This document shows positions 1 to 12,494 of a DNA stretch of 64,000 nucleotides, one piece after another. Each line of letters begins with the position of its first letter. Position 1 is the first letter of the stretch. The DNA is from Stappia albiluteola (lineage in GTDB: Bacteria; Pseudomonadota; Alphaproteobacteria; Rhizobiales; Stappiaceae). The notes under the pieces are model-generated. The model was given only the letters and a program-made list of their open reading frames with translations, was not told where the DNA came from and did not search any database. The stretch is taken from NCBI RefSeq assembly GCF_014050225.1, contig NZ_JACFXV010000034.1, positions 62,001 through 126,000 on the forward strand, in the 5' to 3' direction. The translations under genes and the position numbers were made by a program.

Positions 1-2375
<2,375 letters not shown>

Positions 2376-3500
2376 CTAGCCGACAATCCGGCTTTCGGCC
2401 ACTGTGAAGACCTGCGAGGCGTCCGGCAAATGATCGAACAGCAGCGGATCGGTCCCGGTCATGAACACTTGCAGTCCCAGCCGCTCCAGGCGTTCGAAAA
2501 GCGCCTTCCTCCGGTTGGGGTCGAGATGGGCGGCGATTTCGTCCAGAAGCAGCACCGGCGTCATGCCGGAAACGCTCGCCGTAAGCTCGGCGTGGGCCAG
2601 TACAAGGCCGATCAGAAGCGCCTTCTGCTCGCCGGTTGAGGCCATTCCCGCCGGCATCGCTTTCGCGACGTGGAGCACGGCGAGATCGGAGCGATGCGGC
2701 CCGTCGAGGGTGCGTCCCGCGGCCCGGTCGCGATACCGCGCCTGGCCGAGCATCAACCGGTAGCGGTCCTCAAGGTCGGAAGCGGCAAGGCTTGCCGCGG
2801 TTTCTTCGAACGGGCCTTCAAGTGTGACCTCGGCTTGCGGAAACGGCAGGTCGAGGGCTGCCTGCTCGGCCAACCTCCTGGCCAGCAGATCGACCGTCTC
2901 GCGCCGCGCCAGTGAAACCGCGACACCGATCATCGCCACCTGTGCCTCAATCGCGTCGAGATAGGCGGCGGATGCACCTTCCTCCAGCAATCGGTTTCTG
3001 GAGCGCAACGCCTTCTCGAAATCGGCAACCCGGCGGCCGTGACCCGGATCGACCGCAAGAACCAGCCGATCAAGGAACCGCCGCCGGTCGCCGGCCGGGC
3101 CGGTAAACAGGCCATCCATGGCAGGAAGCAGCCAGAGCACGCGGAGATAGTCAAGCAGCGCTTCCGACGAACGCGCTTCCTCGCCGTCGATGCGCACCTT
3201 GCGCGAGCCGTCTCCGGTCGCAAAGCCGGTGCCGAGCCGCGTTTCGCCAAACGGGCCGTCGACGATCGCGGAGATCGCGAAATCCTCGCAGCCGCGCTGA
3301 CAGAGTTCCGGCAGCGGTGCGCGGCGGAGCCCCCGTCCGGCCGATAGCAGCGAGATGGCTTCAAGCAGATTGGTCTTTCCCGCGCCGTTCTCGCCGACGA
3401 AGGCGATCATCCGCGCGGCGAAGTCGAGCGTGAGGCCGTCGTAATTGCGAAAATGCGTCAGGCTCAACCGGCGCAGCGCAACCGGTGTCGGTTCAGCCAT
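2376..3500 (-). CDS. recF: DNA replication/repair protein RecF
   Basis: RecF is an SMC-like ATPase that, with RecO and RecR, loads RecA onto gapped DNA. The 374-aa product has the N-terminal signature LTHFRNYDG, the Walker A motif GENGAGKTN (residues 36-44) and a C-terminal LLLDEIAAHLD Walker B/D-loop. Length is normal for the family. The ATG at 3500 directly precedes the conserved N terminus. It lies 33 nt downstream of dnaN on the same strand, consistent with dnaA-dnaN-recF co-transcription. Confidence 0.96.
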   Translation of the reverse strand: MAEPTPVALRRLSLTHFRNYDGLTLDFAARMIAFVGENGAGKTNLLEAISLLSAGRGLRRAPLPELCQRGCEDFAISAIVDGPFGETRLGTGFATGDGSRKVRIDGEEARSSEALLDYLRVLWLLPAMDGLFTGPAGDRRRFLDRLVLAVDPGHGRRVADFEKALRSRNRLLEEGASAAYLDAIEAQVAMIGVAVSLARRETVDLLARRLAEQAALDLPFPQAEVTLEGPFEETAASLAASDLEDRYRLMLGQARYRDRAAGRTLDGPHRSDLAVLHVAKAMPAGMASTGEQKALLIGLVLAHAELTASVSGMTPVLLLDEIAAHLDPNRRKALFERLERLGLQVFMTGTDPLLFDHLPDASQVFTVAESRIVG

Positions 3501-3533
3501 GCTGCCTCGCTTATCCGCGGCTTTCGTCGAACG

Positions 3534-4652
3534 TCAAACCCGCATCGGCATGAGGACGTAGAGCGCATCTTCCGCACCATCGTCCTGGATCAGCGTCGGC
3601 GCACCCGGATCGGCGAAACGGAAGGTCGCGGTGTCCTTCTGCAACTGGGCCGCGATGTCGAGGAGATAGCGGGAGTTGAAGCCGATTTCCAGCGGTTCGG
3701 CCTCATAGTCGACCGCGAGCTCTTCCGTCGCGCTGCCGGAGTCCGGATTGACGACGGTCAGTACCAGCCGGCCTTCCGAAAGCGCCATCTTCACCGCGCG
3801 ACCGCGCTCGGATGAAATGGTCGACACGCGGTCCACTGCCTCGCGGAATTCGTCGCGATCGACCTGCAGGCGCTTGTCATTGTTCTGCGGGATGACGCGG
3901 CCATAATCCGGGAAGGTGCCGTCGATCAGCTTCGACGTCAGAACCACGTTGCCGGTGGTGATGCGGATCTTGGCTTCGGATATCTCGATCCGCACTTCCG
4001 CTTCCGGGTCTTCCAAAAGCTTCTGGATCTCGCCCACCGTCTTGCGGGGAACGATGACGCCCGGCATGCCGACAGAGCCGGAAGGCGCCGGGATCTCGGC
4101 CTGCGCCAGGCGGTGACCGTCGGTGGCGACCGCACGGAAACGGTCGCCGCCCGCACCCTGCACCGTGTGCAGGTAGATACCGTTGAGGTAGTAGCGTGTC
4201 TCCTCGGTGGAGATCGCGAATTGGGTGGAGTCGATCAGCCGGCGGATGTCGCGCGCGGTCAGCGTGAAGACATGGCCGAATTCGCCCGCCGTCAGGTCGG
4301 GAAAGTCGGATTCCGGCAGCATCTGCAGCGCAAAGCGCGAGCGTCCGGCGCGGATATCGAGCGTGGCGTTGTCCGTCGACGTTTCAAGTTGCACCTGGGC
4401 GCCGTCGGGCAGTTTGCGCACGATGTCGTAGATCATGTGCGCGGGAACGGTCGTCGCGCCGGGGCGCTCGACGAGTGCGGCGACGGTCTCCGTCACTTCC
4501 AGGTCGAGATCGGTCGCCTTCAACCGCAGCTGGCCGCCATCCGAGCGCAACAGCACGTTGGAGAGGATGGGAATGGTGTTCCTGCGCTCGACGACACGGT
4601 GGACATGGGTCAGGGACTTCAGGAGGTCCGAGCGCTCAAGCGTCACTTTCAT
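3534..4652 (-). CDS. dnaN: DNA polymerase III subunit beta (sliding clamp)
   Basis: DnaN is the ring-shaped clamp that tethers DNA polymerase III to DNA. The reading frame stays open upstream to 4757, but the family N terminus MKVTLERSDLLKSLTHV begins at the ATG at 4652, giving 372 aa, the usual clamp length. The frame ends in the conserved LMPMRV C terminus and contains RNTIPILSNVLL near residue 23, typical of beta clamps. It sits between dnaA (249 nt upstream) and recF (33 nt downstream), all on the minus strand. Confidence 0.97.
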   Translation of the reverse strand: MKVTLERSDLLKSLTHVHRVVERRNTIPILSNVLLRSDGGQLRLKATDLDLEVTETVAALVERPGATTVPAHMIYDIVRKLPDGAQVQLETSTDNATLDIRAGRSRFALQMLPESDFPDLTAGEFGHVFTLTARDIRRLIDSTQFAISTEETRYYLNGIYLHTVQGAGGDRFRAVATDGHRLAQAEIPAPSGSVGMPGVIVPRKTVGEIQKLLEDPEAEVRIEISEAKIRITTGNVVLTSKLIDGTFPDYGRVIPQNNDKRLQVDRDEFREAVDRVSTISSERGRAVKMALSEGRLVLTVVNPDSGSATEELAVDYEAEPLEIGFNSRYLLDIAAQLQKDTATFRFADPGAPTLIQDDGAEDALYVLMPMRV

Positions 4653-4901
4653 AGTGTCGTCCGTCATCCAGTTGCGGCTGCGGCGCCGGTTACGGCGCAT
4701 AGCCGGAAAATTAGGTCTTTGGCCCACCGCCCGCTTCGCCGGGCGGGGCGAAGACACTGCCCGCTCGCCCGGCCAAAAGCAAGGCCTTCGGCTCTATTCG
4801 GAAGCAGGAATACCCGCATTCACGGCCGGACTGAGGCGCAAACGGCCGACGGCGGTTCGTCCCGCCTGCCGGCCGCGTGCAATTCGTCGCCGTTCTACGC
4901 C

Positions 4902-6392
4902 TCAGGCGTCGAGCATCCGCTTCAGCAGTTCGATCTCCTGCGCCAGCGTTGCATCCGCCTTGGTCAGTTCCTCGATCTTGCGAACCGCATGCAGCACGGT
5001 GGTGTGATCGCGATTGCCGAAACGGCGGCCGATCTCGGGAAGAGAGCGCGGGGTCATGATCTTGGCGAGATACATGGCGATCTGGCGCGGCCGCACGATG
5101 GTGCGCGTGCGGCGGGCCGAAAGCAGGTCGGCCTTGGTCACGTTGTAGTGCTTGGAGACGATACGCTGGATATCCTCGATCTTCACCCGGCGCGGCTCGA
5201 CAGCGCGGATGAGGTCGCGAAGCGTGGTTTCGGCCATCTCCTGCGTGACCGGCTGGCCGGTCAGCTGGTTATGGGCGATCAGCCGGTTCAGCGCGCCTTC
5301 CAGGTCGCGGCCCGAGGCGGTGATGTTGCGGGCGACGTAGTCCAGCACGCCTTCGGGGATCGAGAAGTTCGGGTAGGTGGCGCGCACCGTCTCGATACGG
5401 CTCATCAGGATGGCGCGGCGCAGGTTGTAGTCCGGATCGCCGATCGCAACCACCAGGCCGCCGGCAAGGCGCGACCGGACCCGGTCGTCGAGCGTTTCCA
5501 GTTCCGACGGCGGGCGGTCGGCGGCAACGATCACCTGGCGCGCGCTGTCGATCAGCGCGTTCAGCGTATGGCAGAACTCCTGCTGCACCTGCTTGCCATG
5601 GAGGAATTGCATGTCGTCGATGAGCAGCAGGTCGATCGCCCGCAAGGTATCCTTGAAGGCGAGGGCGGATTGCGCCTTCAGCGCCGCCACGAAGCGGTAC
5701 ATGAAATGCTCGGCGGTCAGGTAAAGCACGCGCCGCCCGGCCGCCTTCGCCTGGGCCGCAACAGCCTGCATCAGATGGGTTTTGCCGAGGCCGACGGAGG
5801 CATGCAGGTAAAGCGGATTGAAATTCACCTTCCCGCCCGCGGCAACCTGCCGGGCGGCGGCGAGCGCCAGTGCATTGGAATCGCCTTCAACGAACGAGCC
5901 GAAGGTGTATTTCGGATCGAGCGCCGCGCCGTCGAGGCCATCGGAGGCTGTAGCTGAAGATTCCGGCTGCTTCGCCGAAACTGCCACGGCCGGAACCGCC
6001 GGCGTTGTGGCCGGGCGCACTGCCTCGCCAATGGCGATCGGACGGGTGTCCCCTGCCGGCCGGGGCACCGGGTTCCGGGCGGCGACAGGGGCGGTGGCGG
6101 CCGTGGCGGCGCGCTGCACGGTCGGGCGGATCGCGCCGCGGACCGTCAGTTCGATGCGGTGAACATCGCCGCATTCACGCTTCCAAAGTCCCATCAGCCG
6201 GTCGCGGTAATGCGACTGGATCCACTGTTTCAGAAAGCGGGTGGGAACGGAAAGCCGGATGGTGCCGTCATCATGCCCTTCCAGGTCCACGCGAGCAAAC
6301 CAGCTCGCAAAAACGTCCTCGCCGAGTTCCGCGCGAAGCCGCTTCTTGACCCTTGCCCATTGCTCCGGTCCCGGAACTTCCTGAAGGTCCAT
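4902..6392 (-). CDS. dnaA: Chromosomal replication initiator protein DnaA
   Basis: DnaA is the AAA+ initiator that binds and melts oriC. From the ATG at 6392 the protein is 496 aa. That start has GGAGG about 7 nt upstream and gives [19 protein letters not shown], a normal domain I; the open frame continues upstream with unlikely sequence. Domain I covers about 1-90, a proline/alanine-rich linker 90-155, and the AAA+ domain follows with Walker A VGLGKTHL (200-207) and Walker B LLLIDD. Domain IV carries the DNA-binding signature [13 protein letters not shown]. The usual first glycine of the P-loop is replaced (HASVGLGKT), probably a clade variant. It heads dnaA-dnaN-recF-gyrB. Confidence 0.97.
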   Translation of the reverse strand: MDLQEVPGPEQWARVKKRLRAELGEDVFASWFARVDLEGHDDGTIRLSVPTRFLKQWIQSHYRDRLMGLWKRECGDVHRIELTVRGAIRPTVQRAATAATAPVAARNPVPRPAGDTRPIAIGEAVRPATTPAVPAVAVSAKQPESSATASDGLDGAALDPKYTFGSFVEGDSNALALAAARQVAAGGKVNFNPLYLHASVGLGKTHLMQAVAAQAKAAGRRVLYLTAEHFMYRFVAALKAQSALAFKDTLRAIDLLLIDDMQFLHGKQVQQEFCHTLNALIDSARQVIVAADRPPSELETLDDRVRSRLAGGLVVAIGDPDYNLRRAILMSRIETVRATYPNFSIPEGVLDYVARNITASGRDLEGALNRLIAHNQLTGQPVTQEMAETTLRDLIRAVEPRRVKIEDIQRIVSKHYNVTKADLLSARRTRTIVRPRQIAMYLAKIMTPRSLPEIGRRFGNRDHTTVLHAVRKIEELTKADATLAQEIELLKRMLDA

Positions 6393-7668
6393 AGCTTTCG
6401 CCTCCAAATCTGGTCGGGAACGAACCGCCGCAGCCGTCCCGAATAAAAATGCCTCAGCCGCATGTGCGGCCTGGTTTGTGTCTTTTTGCGCAAAAGAAGC
6501 CACCGTGACGGACCTCTCCGTCGCGCGCGCACCTTCTGGCGTATTGCTGGTTGGGCTAGCTTTGCGAGCCCGGAAGGCGTGGCGCCCTCCGTGCAATCCC
6601 TGCCCCTTGGCGTCCTGCCTTGCGAGGCAGGGGCTGGGGGCCACCCATCACGATCGAGTGGCGCGAAAGACCGGTTTCTTCCGCAGCAGGTGCTGCCGAT
6701 CGGGCCCTCGCGCCGGACCGGCACAGAAAATCGATTGAGCCGTCATGGTCAAGCCCTTCTTTGAAGAGATCCTGCAACAAGGTTTCCAGGGCATGTCCCG
6801 GAGAAGCGACTGCATGCAGGTTCCGCCGGGCGGCGGAAAGGGCTCTGCCGTGGACCTCGAATGAAGTCCGGGCGTTGGAGAAATACCAATTCGCGATCTC
6901 GTGCGAATGGAGAGAGCGGGTCTTCGATGTGTCGCAGAAAGCCTTGCAGGCTGTCTTAGCGTCGCCGTCCCCCGCATTTGCTGTTGATTGTTTATATGAC
7001 ACAGTGCCCCCTTCTTGCTGAAGTAAATCCAGCAAGTTCAACGCCGTTTGTTTTTATGATTATTACCCGCCGGCTAGTGGCGGGTTAGTCCCCCGCAGTG
7101 AAGAACGCCCACTGTAGGCAGGCCTGTCAGATTGGCCGAATGGTCTCGGTCTCTCTATAGTTCGGCAATAGTTAACCATTGCTCTTTCACAGGCTCTTTT
7201 GTTTCTGTTTTACGATTGGTCCGGGCGACCGCCCGATGGAGATGACAATACACAGGCGGGTTGGGGGTCGCAACAGCGTATGGTTACTAAAATCTTAACG
7301 TTGCGCGGGGCTGTGGCCTGACGACAACGCCCCTCTTCTGGCGAGGCCTGCGGAATGTATTTTGACTCAAGGTTTTTTGGACATGGCAGGGTTGATTCCC
7401 ACTTTATGTAACAGGCCCAAAAAAAATTATTTCGACGCCGTCTTGACTCCTGCCGAATCCGCTTTTGCTCAGTCCATACTTGGGGACATAGGGCTAAGCC
7501 AATGAAAAATATAGAAAAATAGTGTCACCCGGATTTTCTGATAATTTCCTGTCTTCGGCATCAGTCTTTAGTCGGATAGCGTAGGGTACGGTTTCGTCGG
7601 CTAAACAAGAAACTAAACAAAAAAGCCCGGCCAATGGCCGGGCTTTTCAGTAATTCAAAATTTGAACT
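6393..7668. other. dnaA upstream region, gene-free, GANTC cluster
   Basis: This 1276-nt gap between rpsT and dnaA is less GC-rich than its surroundings, especially 7000-7620. Four GANTC sites (CcrM methylation sequence) fall within 96 nt, at 7364, 7394, 7445 and 7455. Small inverted repeats occur at 7014-7036 (CTTGCTG/CAGCAAG) and 7054-7077 (ACCCGCC/GGCGGGT). An A-tract runs near 7419-7427. No exact DnaA box (TTATNCACA) was found by reading both strands; the nearest is CAATACACA at about 7244. It must hold the dnaA promoter and could contain part of an origin. Open frames in it look non-coding. Confidence 0.55.
7612..7647 (-). terminator. Intrinsic terminator after rpsT
   Basis: Perfect 12-bp stem (arms 7621-7632 and 7636-7647, sequence AAAAGCCCGGCC with its complement) with a 3-nt loop. 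On the minus strand it is followed by a T-rich tail. It lies 21 nt beyond the rpsT stop codon and separates rpsT from the dnaA promoter region. Confidence 0.92.
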
Positions 7669-7935
7669 TTAGGCCTGAAGCGCCTTGATGCGGGCATTGA
7701 GGCGGGAAACTTTCCGCGCTGCCATGTTCTTGTGGAACACGCCCTTGGTGACTGCGCGCATGATTTCCGGTTGCGCCTGCTTGAAGGCGGTGTTCGCGGC
7801 CGTCTGATCGCCGGAAGCGATTGCTTCCTCCACGGCGCGCAGGAAGGTGCGCACGCGGCTGCGACGGGCCTTGTTGATGGCCGTGCGGCGAGCGATCTTG
7901 CGCGTCGCCTTCTTGGCCGAAGAGGTGTTGGCCAT
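7669..7935 (-). CDS. rpsT: 30S ribosomal protein S20
   Basis: S20 binds 16S rRNA early in 30S assembly. The protein is 88 aa and strongly basic, beginning [20 protein letters not shown] and ending RIKALQA, both typical. The open frame extends upstream to 8061, but the ATG at 7935 gives the canonical N terminus. It is monocistronic in appearance, with a strong terminator downstream. Adjacency to dnaA is a frequent arrangement in Hyphomicrobiales. Confidence 0.97.
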   Translation of the reverse strand: MANTSSAKKATRKIARRTAINKARRSRVRTFLRAVEEAIASGDQTAANTAFKQAQPEIMRAVTKGVFHKNMAARKVSRLNARIKALQA

Positions 7936-8125
7936 GGTCTGTCCTGATCCCCTACTCGGGCTTTGAGCGTGGAACTTGCGGTTCCGATCGCATGCGAGGC
8001 CGCCGCAAGCCGCCCCGGTCAATCGAAGTGAAACGAAAACGGCGGCAGGCCGACCTGCCACCGATCAAGCGGTGCTTATAGTGGTGCCGGTTGCCGCCGT
8101 CAACGCGTTTCCTGCGCGAGACCGG

Positions 8126-8899
8126 CTACTTGTTGCGGAATTGCGGAGCGCGCTTTTCCACGAAGGCAGCCATGCCTTCCTTCTGGTCCTCGCTGGCGAA
8201 CATGGAATGGAAAACCCGACGCTCGAAGCGCACGCCCTCCGCCAGCGTCGTCTCATAGGCGCGGTTGACGCTTTCCTTGGTCATCATGGCGATGGGCAGC
8301 GAGTAATCGGCGATCTTCTCGGCGACCTTGAGGGCTTCCTCCAGCAATTCGTCGAGCGGCACCACGCGGCTTGCAAGGCCGGAGCGCTCGGCTTCGGCGG
8401 CGTCCATCGTGCGGCCCGTCAGGCACATTTCCATCGCCTTGGACTTGCCGACGAAACGGGTCAGGCGCTGGGTACCGCCGGCGCCCGGCATGACGCCAAG
8501 GGTGATTTCCGGCTGGCCGAAGCGGGCATTGTCCGCCGCCAGGATGAAATCGCACATCATGGCAAGTTCGCAGCCGCCGCCGAGCGCGTAACCGGCAACG
8601 GCGGCGATGATGGGCTTGCGGAACCGCGAAACGTAATCCCAGCTGGTGATGAAGTCGTTCTTGTAGGCGTCGATATAGGTGAGCGAGCTCATTTCCTTGA
8701 TATCGGCGCCCGCGGCGAATGCCTTTTCGGAGCCCGTCAGCACCACGCAGCCCGTCTTGTCGTCCTTCTCGAACTTGGCGAGGGCCTCGTTCAGTTCGCC
8801 GATCAGTTCCGAGTTCAGGGCGTTGAGCGCCTTCGGCCGGTTGAGCGTGATGAGCCCCACCTTGCCGCGCTTCTCGACGATGATGTTGTTGTATGCCAT
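8126..8899 (-). CDS. Enoyl-CoA hydratase
   Basis: This crotonase-family enzyme hydrates 2-enoyl-CoA to 3-hydroxyacyl-CoA in fatty-acid beta-oxidation. From the ATG at 8899, preceded by GGAGG, it is 257 aa, the normal length. It has the oxyanion-hole segment [23 protein letters not shown] with the first catalytic glutamate, and [15 protein letters not shown] with the second. Both glutamates are present, arguing for hydratase rather than isomerase activity. It lies between rpsT and mutM, as in many rhizobial genomes near dnaA. Substrate chain length cannot be told. Confidence 0.9.
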   Translation of the reverse strand: MAYNNIIVEKRGKVGLITLNRPKALNALNSELIGELNEALAKFEKDDKTGCVVLTGSEKAFAAGADIKEMSSLTYIDAYKNDFITSWDYVSRFRKPIIAAVAGYALGGGCELAMMCDFILAADNARFGQPEITLGVMPGAGGTQRLTRFVGKSKAMEMCLTGRTMDAAEAERSGLASRVVPLDELLEEALKVAEKIADYSLPIAMMTKESVNRAYETTLAEGVRFERRVFHSMFASEDQKEGMAAFVEKRAPQFRNK

Positions 8900-9079
8900 G
8901 AAACCTCCCCCAGTCGGCCCGCCGCTTCCGCGCGGGCGAGTTCTCAAGGACGGACCTCGCCCTGATATGGAGCGACGGTCTTCTGTCGGCGAATTCTTGC
9001 GCATCAGGCGTAGCCCAAGGCCAATTGCCCCGCAACCACCCCTGACCGAATGGCGGGGGGCGGCCGGACGCTTGCGCTC

Positions 9080-9973
9080 CTATCCCTGGCACACCGGGCA
9101 ATAGAATGTGGAGCGGCCCGACTGCACCAGTCGTTCGATGGTGCCGGAACAGGCCGGTTTGCGGCATTCCTCGCCTTCCCGGCCGTAGACGGCGAAGCGA
9201 TGCTGGAAATAGCCGAGCGTGCCGTCGGCCTGCCGGTGGTCGCGCAGCGACGAGCCTCCCGCCTCGATCGCTTCGGCAATGACGCTCCTGACGGCCTCGG
9301 CCAGGCGCTCGGCGCCCTTCGTCGGCCTGCCCTTCGCGGTGACGAGGCTGGCGGCGGGATCCTTCGGTGAAAGATCCGCGCGGTGGAGCGCCTCGCACAC
9401 ATATATATTGCCGAGCCCCGCGATCAGATGCTGGTCGAGCAGGGTGGCCTTCAGCGGGCTCTTCCTGCCGGCGAACAGGCGGGCGAGGAGGTCGGCATTG
9501 AATTCGTTGCCGGTCGGCTCGACGCCAAGCCTTTCGAAGAGCGGATGGCGCTCCAGTTCGCCGCGCTCCACCAGGGTCATGAAGCCGAAGCGGCGCGGGT
9601 CGTTGTAGACGATGCGCAGCGCGGCATGGCCCGGCGGCGGCGCCAGGTGAAAGACCACATGGTCGTGGCGCGGATCCTTGGACTTTTCGTGGAAGAAGGG
9701 GCCGATCGCCTTCGTCGCTTCCGCTTCGATGCGGAAGGAGCCCGACATGCCGAGATGCATGACGAGGATGGTCTGATCGTCGAGATCGGCCATCAGGTAT
9801 TTCGACCGCCGACCGAGGCTCGTGACCTTCCGGCCTTCCAGCCGCTCGGCAAAGGCGTCGGGAAAGGGAAAGCGCAGGTTGGCGCGGCGCTGTTCGACGC
9901 GTTCCAGCCGCGCGCCTTCGAAGCTTGGCGCAAGGCCGCGCCGAACGGTTTCCACCTCGGGTAATTCAGGCAT
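9080..9973 (-). CDS. mutM: Formamidopyrimidine-DNA glycosylase (Fpg/MutM)
   Basis: MutM excises 8-oxoguanine and formamidopyrimidines and cleaves the abasic site. The 297-aa protein begins [14 protein letters not shown], carrying the catalytic N-terminal proline and glutamate. It ends with a zinc finger: CRKPAC, then [12 protein letters not shown]. Length is normal for alphaproteobacteria. It is transcribed divergently from ubiE across a 143-nt gap, the point where gene orientation flips from minus to plus in this window. Confidence 0.96.
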   Translation of the reverse strand: MPELPEVETVRRGLAPSFEGARLERVEQRRANLRFPFPDAFAERLEGRKVTSLGRRSKYLMADLDDQTILVMHLGMSGSFRIEAEATKAIGPFFHEKSKDPRHDHVVFHLAPPPGHAALRIVYNDPRRFGFMTLVERGELERHPLFERLGVEPTGNEFNADLLARLFAGRKSPLKATLLDQHLIAGLGNIYVCEALHRADLSPKDPAASLVTAKGRPTKGAERLAEAVRSVIAEAIEAGGSSLRDHRQADGTLGYFQHRFAVYGREGEECRKPACSGTIERLVQSGRSTFYCPVCQG

Positions 9974-10116
9974 TCAGGTGCAGGTCCTTGCATCGGGCGA
10001 GATCAAAGGGCATGAGGAGCGCTCGCCCGCCTCCGCCTTGTGGCGGGTGTGGCGTCGGGCGGCGTTTCTTCCATGCGCGCTATATATTATGGTCCGCCGC
10101 GAAAAGGAGAACAGGC

Positions 10117-10920
10117 ATGGTTGCAAACGGTGATCCCGGTTCGGCGGGCGGACGCACGCAAGGTCCGGAGATGGCGACGAGCTTCGGCTTCAGGACCGTC
10201 GCGGATGGCGACAAGCAGCCGCTGGTCAACGATGTCTTCCACAAGGTCGCGCGCCGCTACGACATCATGAACGACCTGATGTCGGCTGGCCTGCATCGCG
10301 TCTGGAAGGATGCGATGGTGTCCACGCTGGCGCCGCCGAAATCGGCCGGACGCGGGTTCAAGGTGCTGGACGTTGCCGGCGGCACTGGCGACGTTGCCAT
10401 GCGCATCGTCGAACGCTCCGGCAACACGGCGCATGCCGTGGTCTGCGACATCAACGGATCGATGCTGTCGGTTGGCCGCGACCGGGCGGCGAAGGCCGGC
10501 CTTTCCGAATATGTCCGTTTTGTCGAAGGCAACGCGGAATCACTTCCCTTTCCCGCGGGCCATTTCGACGCCTACACGATCGCTTTCGGCATTCGCAACG
10601 TGCCGCATATCGATCGCGCGCTCACCGAGGCCTTCCGCGTGCTGAAGCGCGGCGGCAGGCTGCTGGTGCTTGAATTCTCGCAGGTCGACATTCCGTTCCT
10701 GGACCGCATCTACGACGCTTATTCCTTCAACGCGATCCCGGCCATCGGCCAGGCGGTCGCCGGTGACGGGGAGCCTTACCGCTACCTGGTGGAATCGATT
10801 CGCAAGTTCCCGCATCAGGAGCGCTTCGCCCAGATGATCCGCGACGCCGGCTTCTCGCGGGTGACCTACCGCAATTACACCGGCGGCATCGCCTGCCTGC
10901 ATAGCGGCTGGAAGATCTGA
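10117..10920 (+). CDS. ubiE: Ubiquinone/menaquinone biosynthesis C-methyltransferase
   Basis: UbiE is the SAM-dependent C-methyltransferase of ubiquinone biosynthesis. The ATG at 10117 follows AAAGGAGA with good spacing, giving 267 aa. The conserved start of the domain ([20 protein letters not shown]), SAM motif I ([15 protein letters not shown]) and the C-terminal [14 protein letters not shown] are all present. It is followed after 5 nt by ubiB, so the two are probably co-transcribed. An open frame upstream of 10117 overlaps mutM antisense and is not expected to be translated. Confidence 0.96.
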   Translation: MVANGDPGSAGGRTQGPEMATSFGFRTVADGDKQPLVNDVFHKVARRYDIMNDLMSAGLHRVWKDAMVSTLAPPKSAGRGFKVLDVAGGTGDVAMRIVERSGNTAHAVVCDINGSMLSVGRDRAAKAGLSEYVRFVEGNAESLPFPAGHFDAYTIAFGIRNVPHIDRALTEAFRVLKRGGRLLVLEFSQVDIPFLDRIYDAYSFNAIPAIGQAVAGDGEPYRYLVESIRKFPHQERFAQMIRDAGFSRVTYRNYTGGIACLHSGWKI

Positions 10921-10925
10921 CGCCG

Positions 10926-12494
10926 ATGGCCCTTACCGCCCTTTTTCGGCTTGCCCGGGCCGGCTACGTGATGGCCCGCGAGGGCGTGTTCGGCATGTTC
11001 GACCTGCCGGACCTGCCGCCGGGGCCGCATTTCGCGCTGAAACTCGTGCGCCTGCTGGAGCGCCGTTCGGTGCGCACCAAGCCGGCGGATCGGCGGCTGA
11101 CCGACGCCCTGACCAGGCTCGGGCCGTCCTATGTGAAGCTCGGCCAGTTTCTGGCCACGCGTGCCGACGTGGTCGGCAGGGACGTGGCGCGCGAGCTTGC
11201 AGCCCTTCAGGACAAGCTGCCGGCCTTCCCGGTCGAAGAGGCCCGCAAGGTGGTTGCCGAGCAGCTTGGCCGGCCGATCGACGAGGTCTTCGTCGAATTC
11301 GGCGAGGCGGTTGCCGCGGCGTCCATTGCCCAGGTCCACGAAGCGAAGGTGCTGGACCGAGACGGCGAGGTCAGGCGGGTCGCCGTCAAGGTGCTGCGGC
11401 CGGGGGTGGCCAGCCGCTTCAGGCGTGATCTCGACGGCTTTTATGCCGTCGCCCGCCTGGCCGAAAAGCTGCATCGTCCGTCCAGGCGGTTGCGGCCGAT
11501 TGCGGTGGTGGACACCCTTGCCCGTTCCGTCGAGCTTGAGATGGATTTCCGCCTCGAAGCGGCGGCTTTGTCGGAAATGGCGGAGAACACGCGCGATGAT
11601 CCCGGCTTCCGCGTGCCGGCGGTCGACTGGACGCGTACGGCGAAGTCGGTCCTGACGCTTGAATGGATCGACGGCCGCAAACTGTCCGACGTCGAGGGCC
11701 TCGCAGAGGACGGTCACGACCTTCCCGCCCTTGGCGCTTCCATCATCCAGTCCTTCCTGCGCCATGCCGTGCGCGACGGCTTTTTCCATGCCGATATGCA
11801 CCAGGGCAATCTTTTCGTGGAGGCGGACGGTACGCTGGTCGCCGTCGATTTCGGCATCATGGGCCGCTTGTCGCGGGCCGAGCGTCGCTTCCTCGCCGAG
11901 ATCCTCTACGGATTCATCACCCGCAACTACAAACGCGTGGCGGAGGTGCATTTCGAAGCGGGCTATGTGCCCGGCGATCAGGATGTCGATCTGTTCGCCC
12001 AGGCGATCCGGGCGATCGGCGAGCCCATCCACGGTCACGACGCGTCGGAAATCTCCATGGCGAGGCTGCTAACCCAGCTTCTGGAGGTGACCGAGCTTTT
12101 CAACATGCACACCCAGACCCAGCTCATCATGCTGCAGAAAACGATGGTGGTGGTGGAGGGCGTCGCCCGCACGCTCGACCCGCATCTCGACATGTGGCGG
12201 ACGTCCGAACCGGTGGTGCGCAGCTGGATCGAGCACAATCTCGGGCCCGCCGGTCGCCTGCAGGATGTTGCCGGCGGGCTTTCGGCGCTCGGCCGCATCG
12301 CCACCGACCTGCCGATCTTTGCCGAGCGCATCGGCAGGCTTTCTGCCGATTTCGAGCGCATGGCCGAGCGTGGCCTGCGTTTCGACCCGGAGACGGCGGA
12401 GGCGATCGGCAAGGCGGAGGCTCGCCACACCCGCTCCGGCCGCGCGGCGCTGTGGGTCATTGCCGCGCTAATCGCGCTTACCCTTCTTGTCTGA
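10926..12494 (+). CDS. ubiB: Ubiquinone biosynthesis ATPase/kinase-like protein UbiB
   Basis: UbiB is an atypical ABC1/ADCK-family kinase-like ATPase needed for ubiquinone synthesis at the inner membrane. The 522-aa product has the KxGQ motif as SYVKLGQFLATR (about residues 64-75), an ABC1-type AAASIAQVH nucleotide loop, HADMHQGNLF and VAVDFGIMGRL. A hydrophobic tail (ALWVIAALIALTLLV) looks like the C-terminal membrane anchor. It starts 5 nt after ubiE. Its stop overlaps the end of convergent alkB by 17 nt. Confidence 0.95.
   Translation: MALTALFRLARAGYVMAREGVFGMFDLPDLPPGPHFALKLVRLLERRSVRTKPADRRLTDALTRLGPSYVKLGQFLATRADVVGRDVARELAALQDKLPAFPVEEARKVVAEQLGRPIDEVFVEFGEAVAAASIAQVHEAKVLDRDGEVRRVAVKVLRPGVASRFRRDLDGFYAVARLAEKLHRPSRRLRPIAVVDTLARSVELEMDFRLEAAALSEMAENTRDDPGFRVPAVDWTRTAKSVLTLEWIDGRKLSDVEGLAEDGHDLPALGASIIQSFLRHAVRDGFFHADMHQGNLFVEADGTLVAVDFGIMGRLSRAERRFLAEILYGFITRNYKRVAEVHFEAGYVPGDQDVDLFAQAIRAIGEPIHGHDASEISMARLLTQLLEVTELFNMHTQTQLIMLQKTMVVVEGVARTLDPHLDMWRTSEPVVRSWIEHNLGPAGRLQDVAGGLSALGRIATDLPIFAERIGRLSADFERMAERGLRFDPETAEAIGKAEARHTRSGRAALWVIAALIALTLLV

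Noticed and set aside
6556-7041. 161-codon minus-strand open frame upstream of dnaA, beginning MNLLDLLQQEGG
   Set aside because: No recognisable family, no convincing ribosome-binding site, and its end overlaps the upstream open extension of dnaA in other frames; composition looks non-coding. It could be a lineage-specific gene, but nothing in the sequence supports that.
6393-7668. Consensus DnaA boxes (TTATNCACA) marking oriC
   Set aside because: None found on either strand by eye; the closest, CAATACACA near 7244, has two mismatches. Origin function is therefore left as inference.
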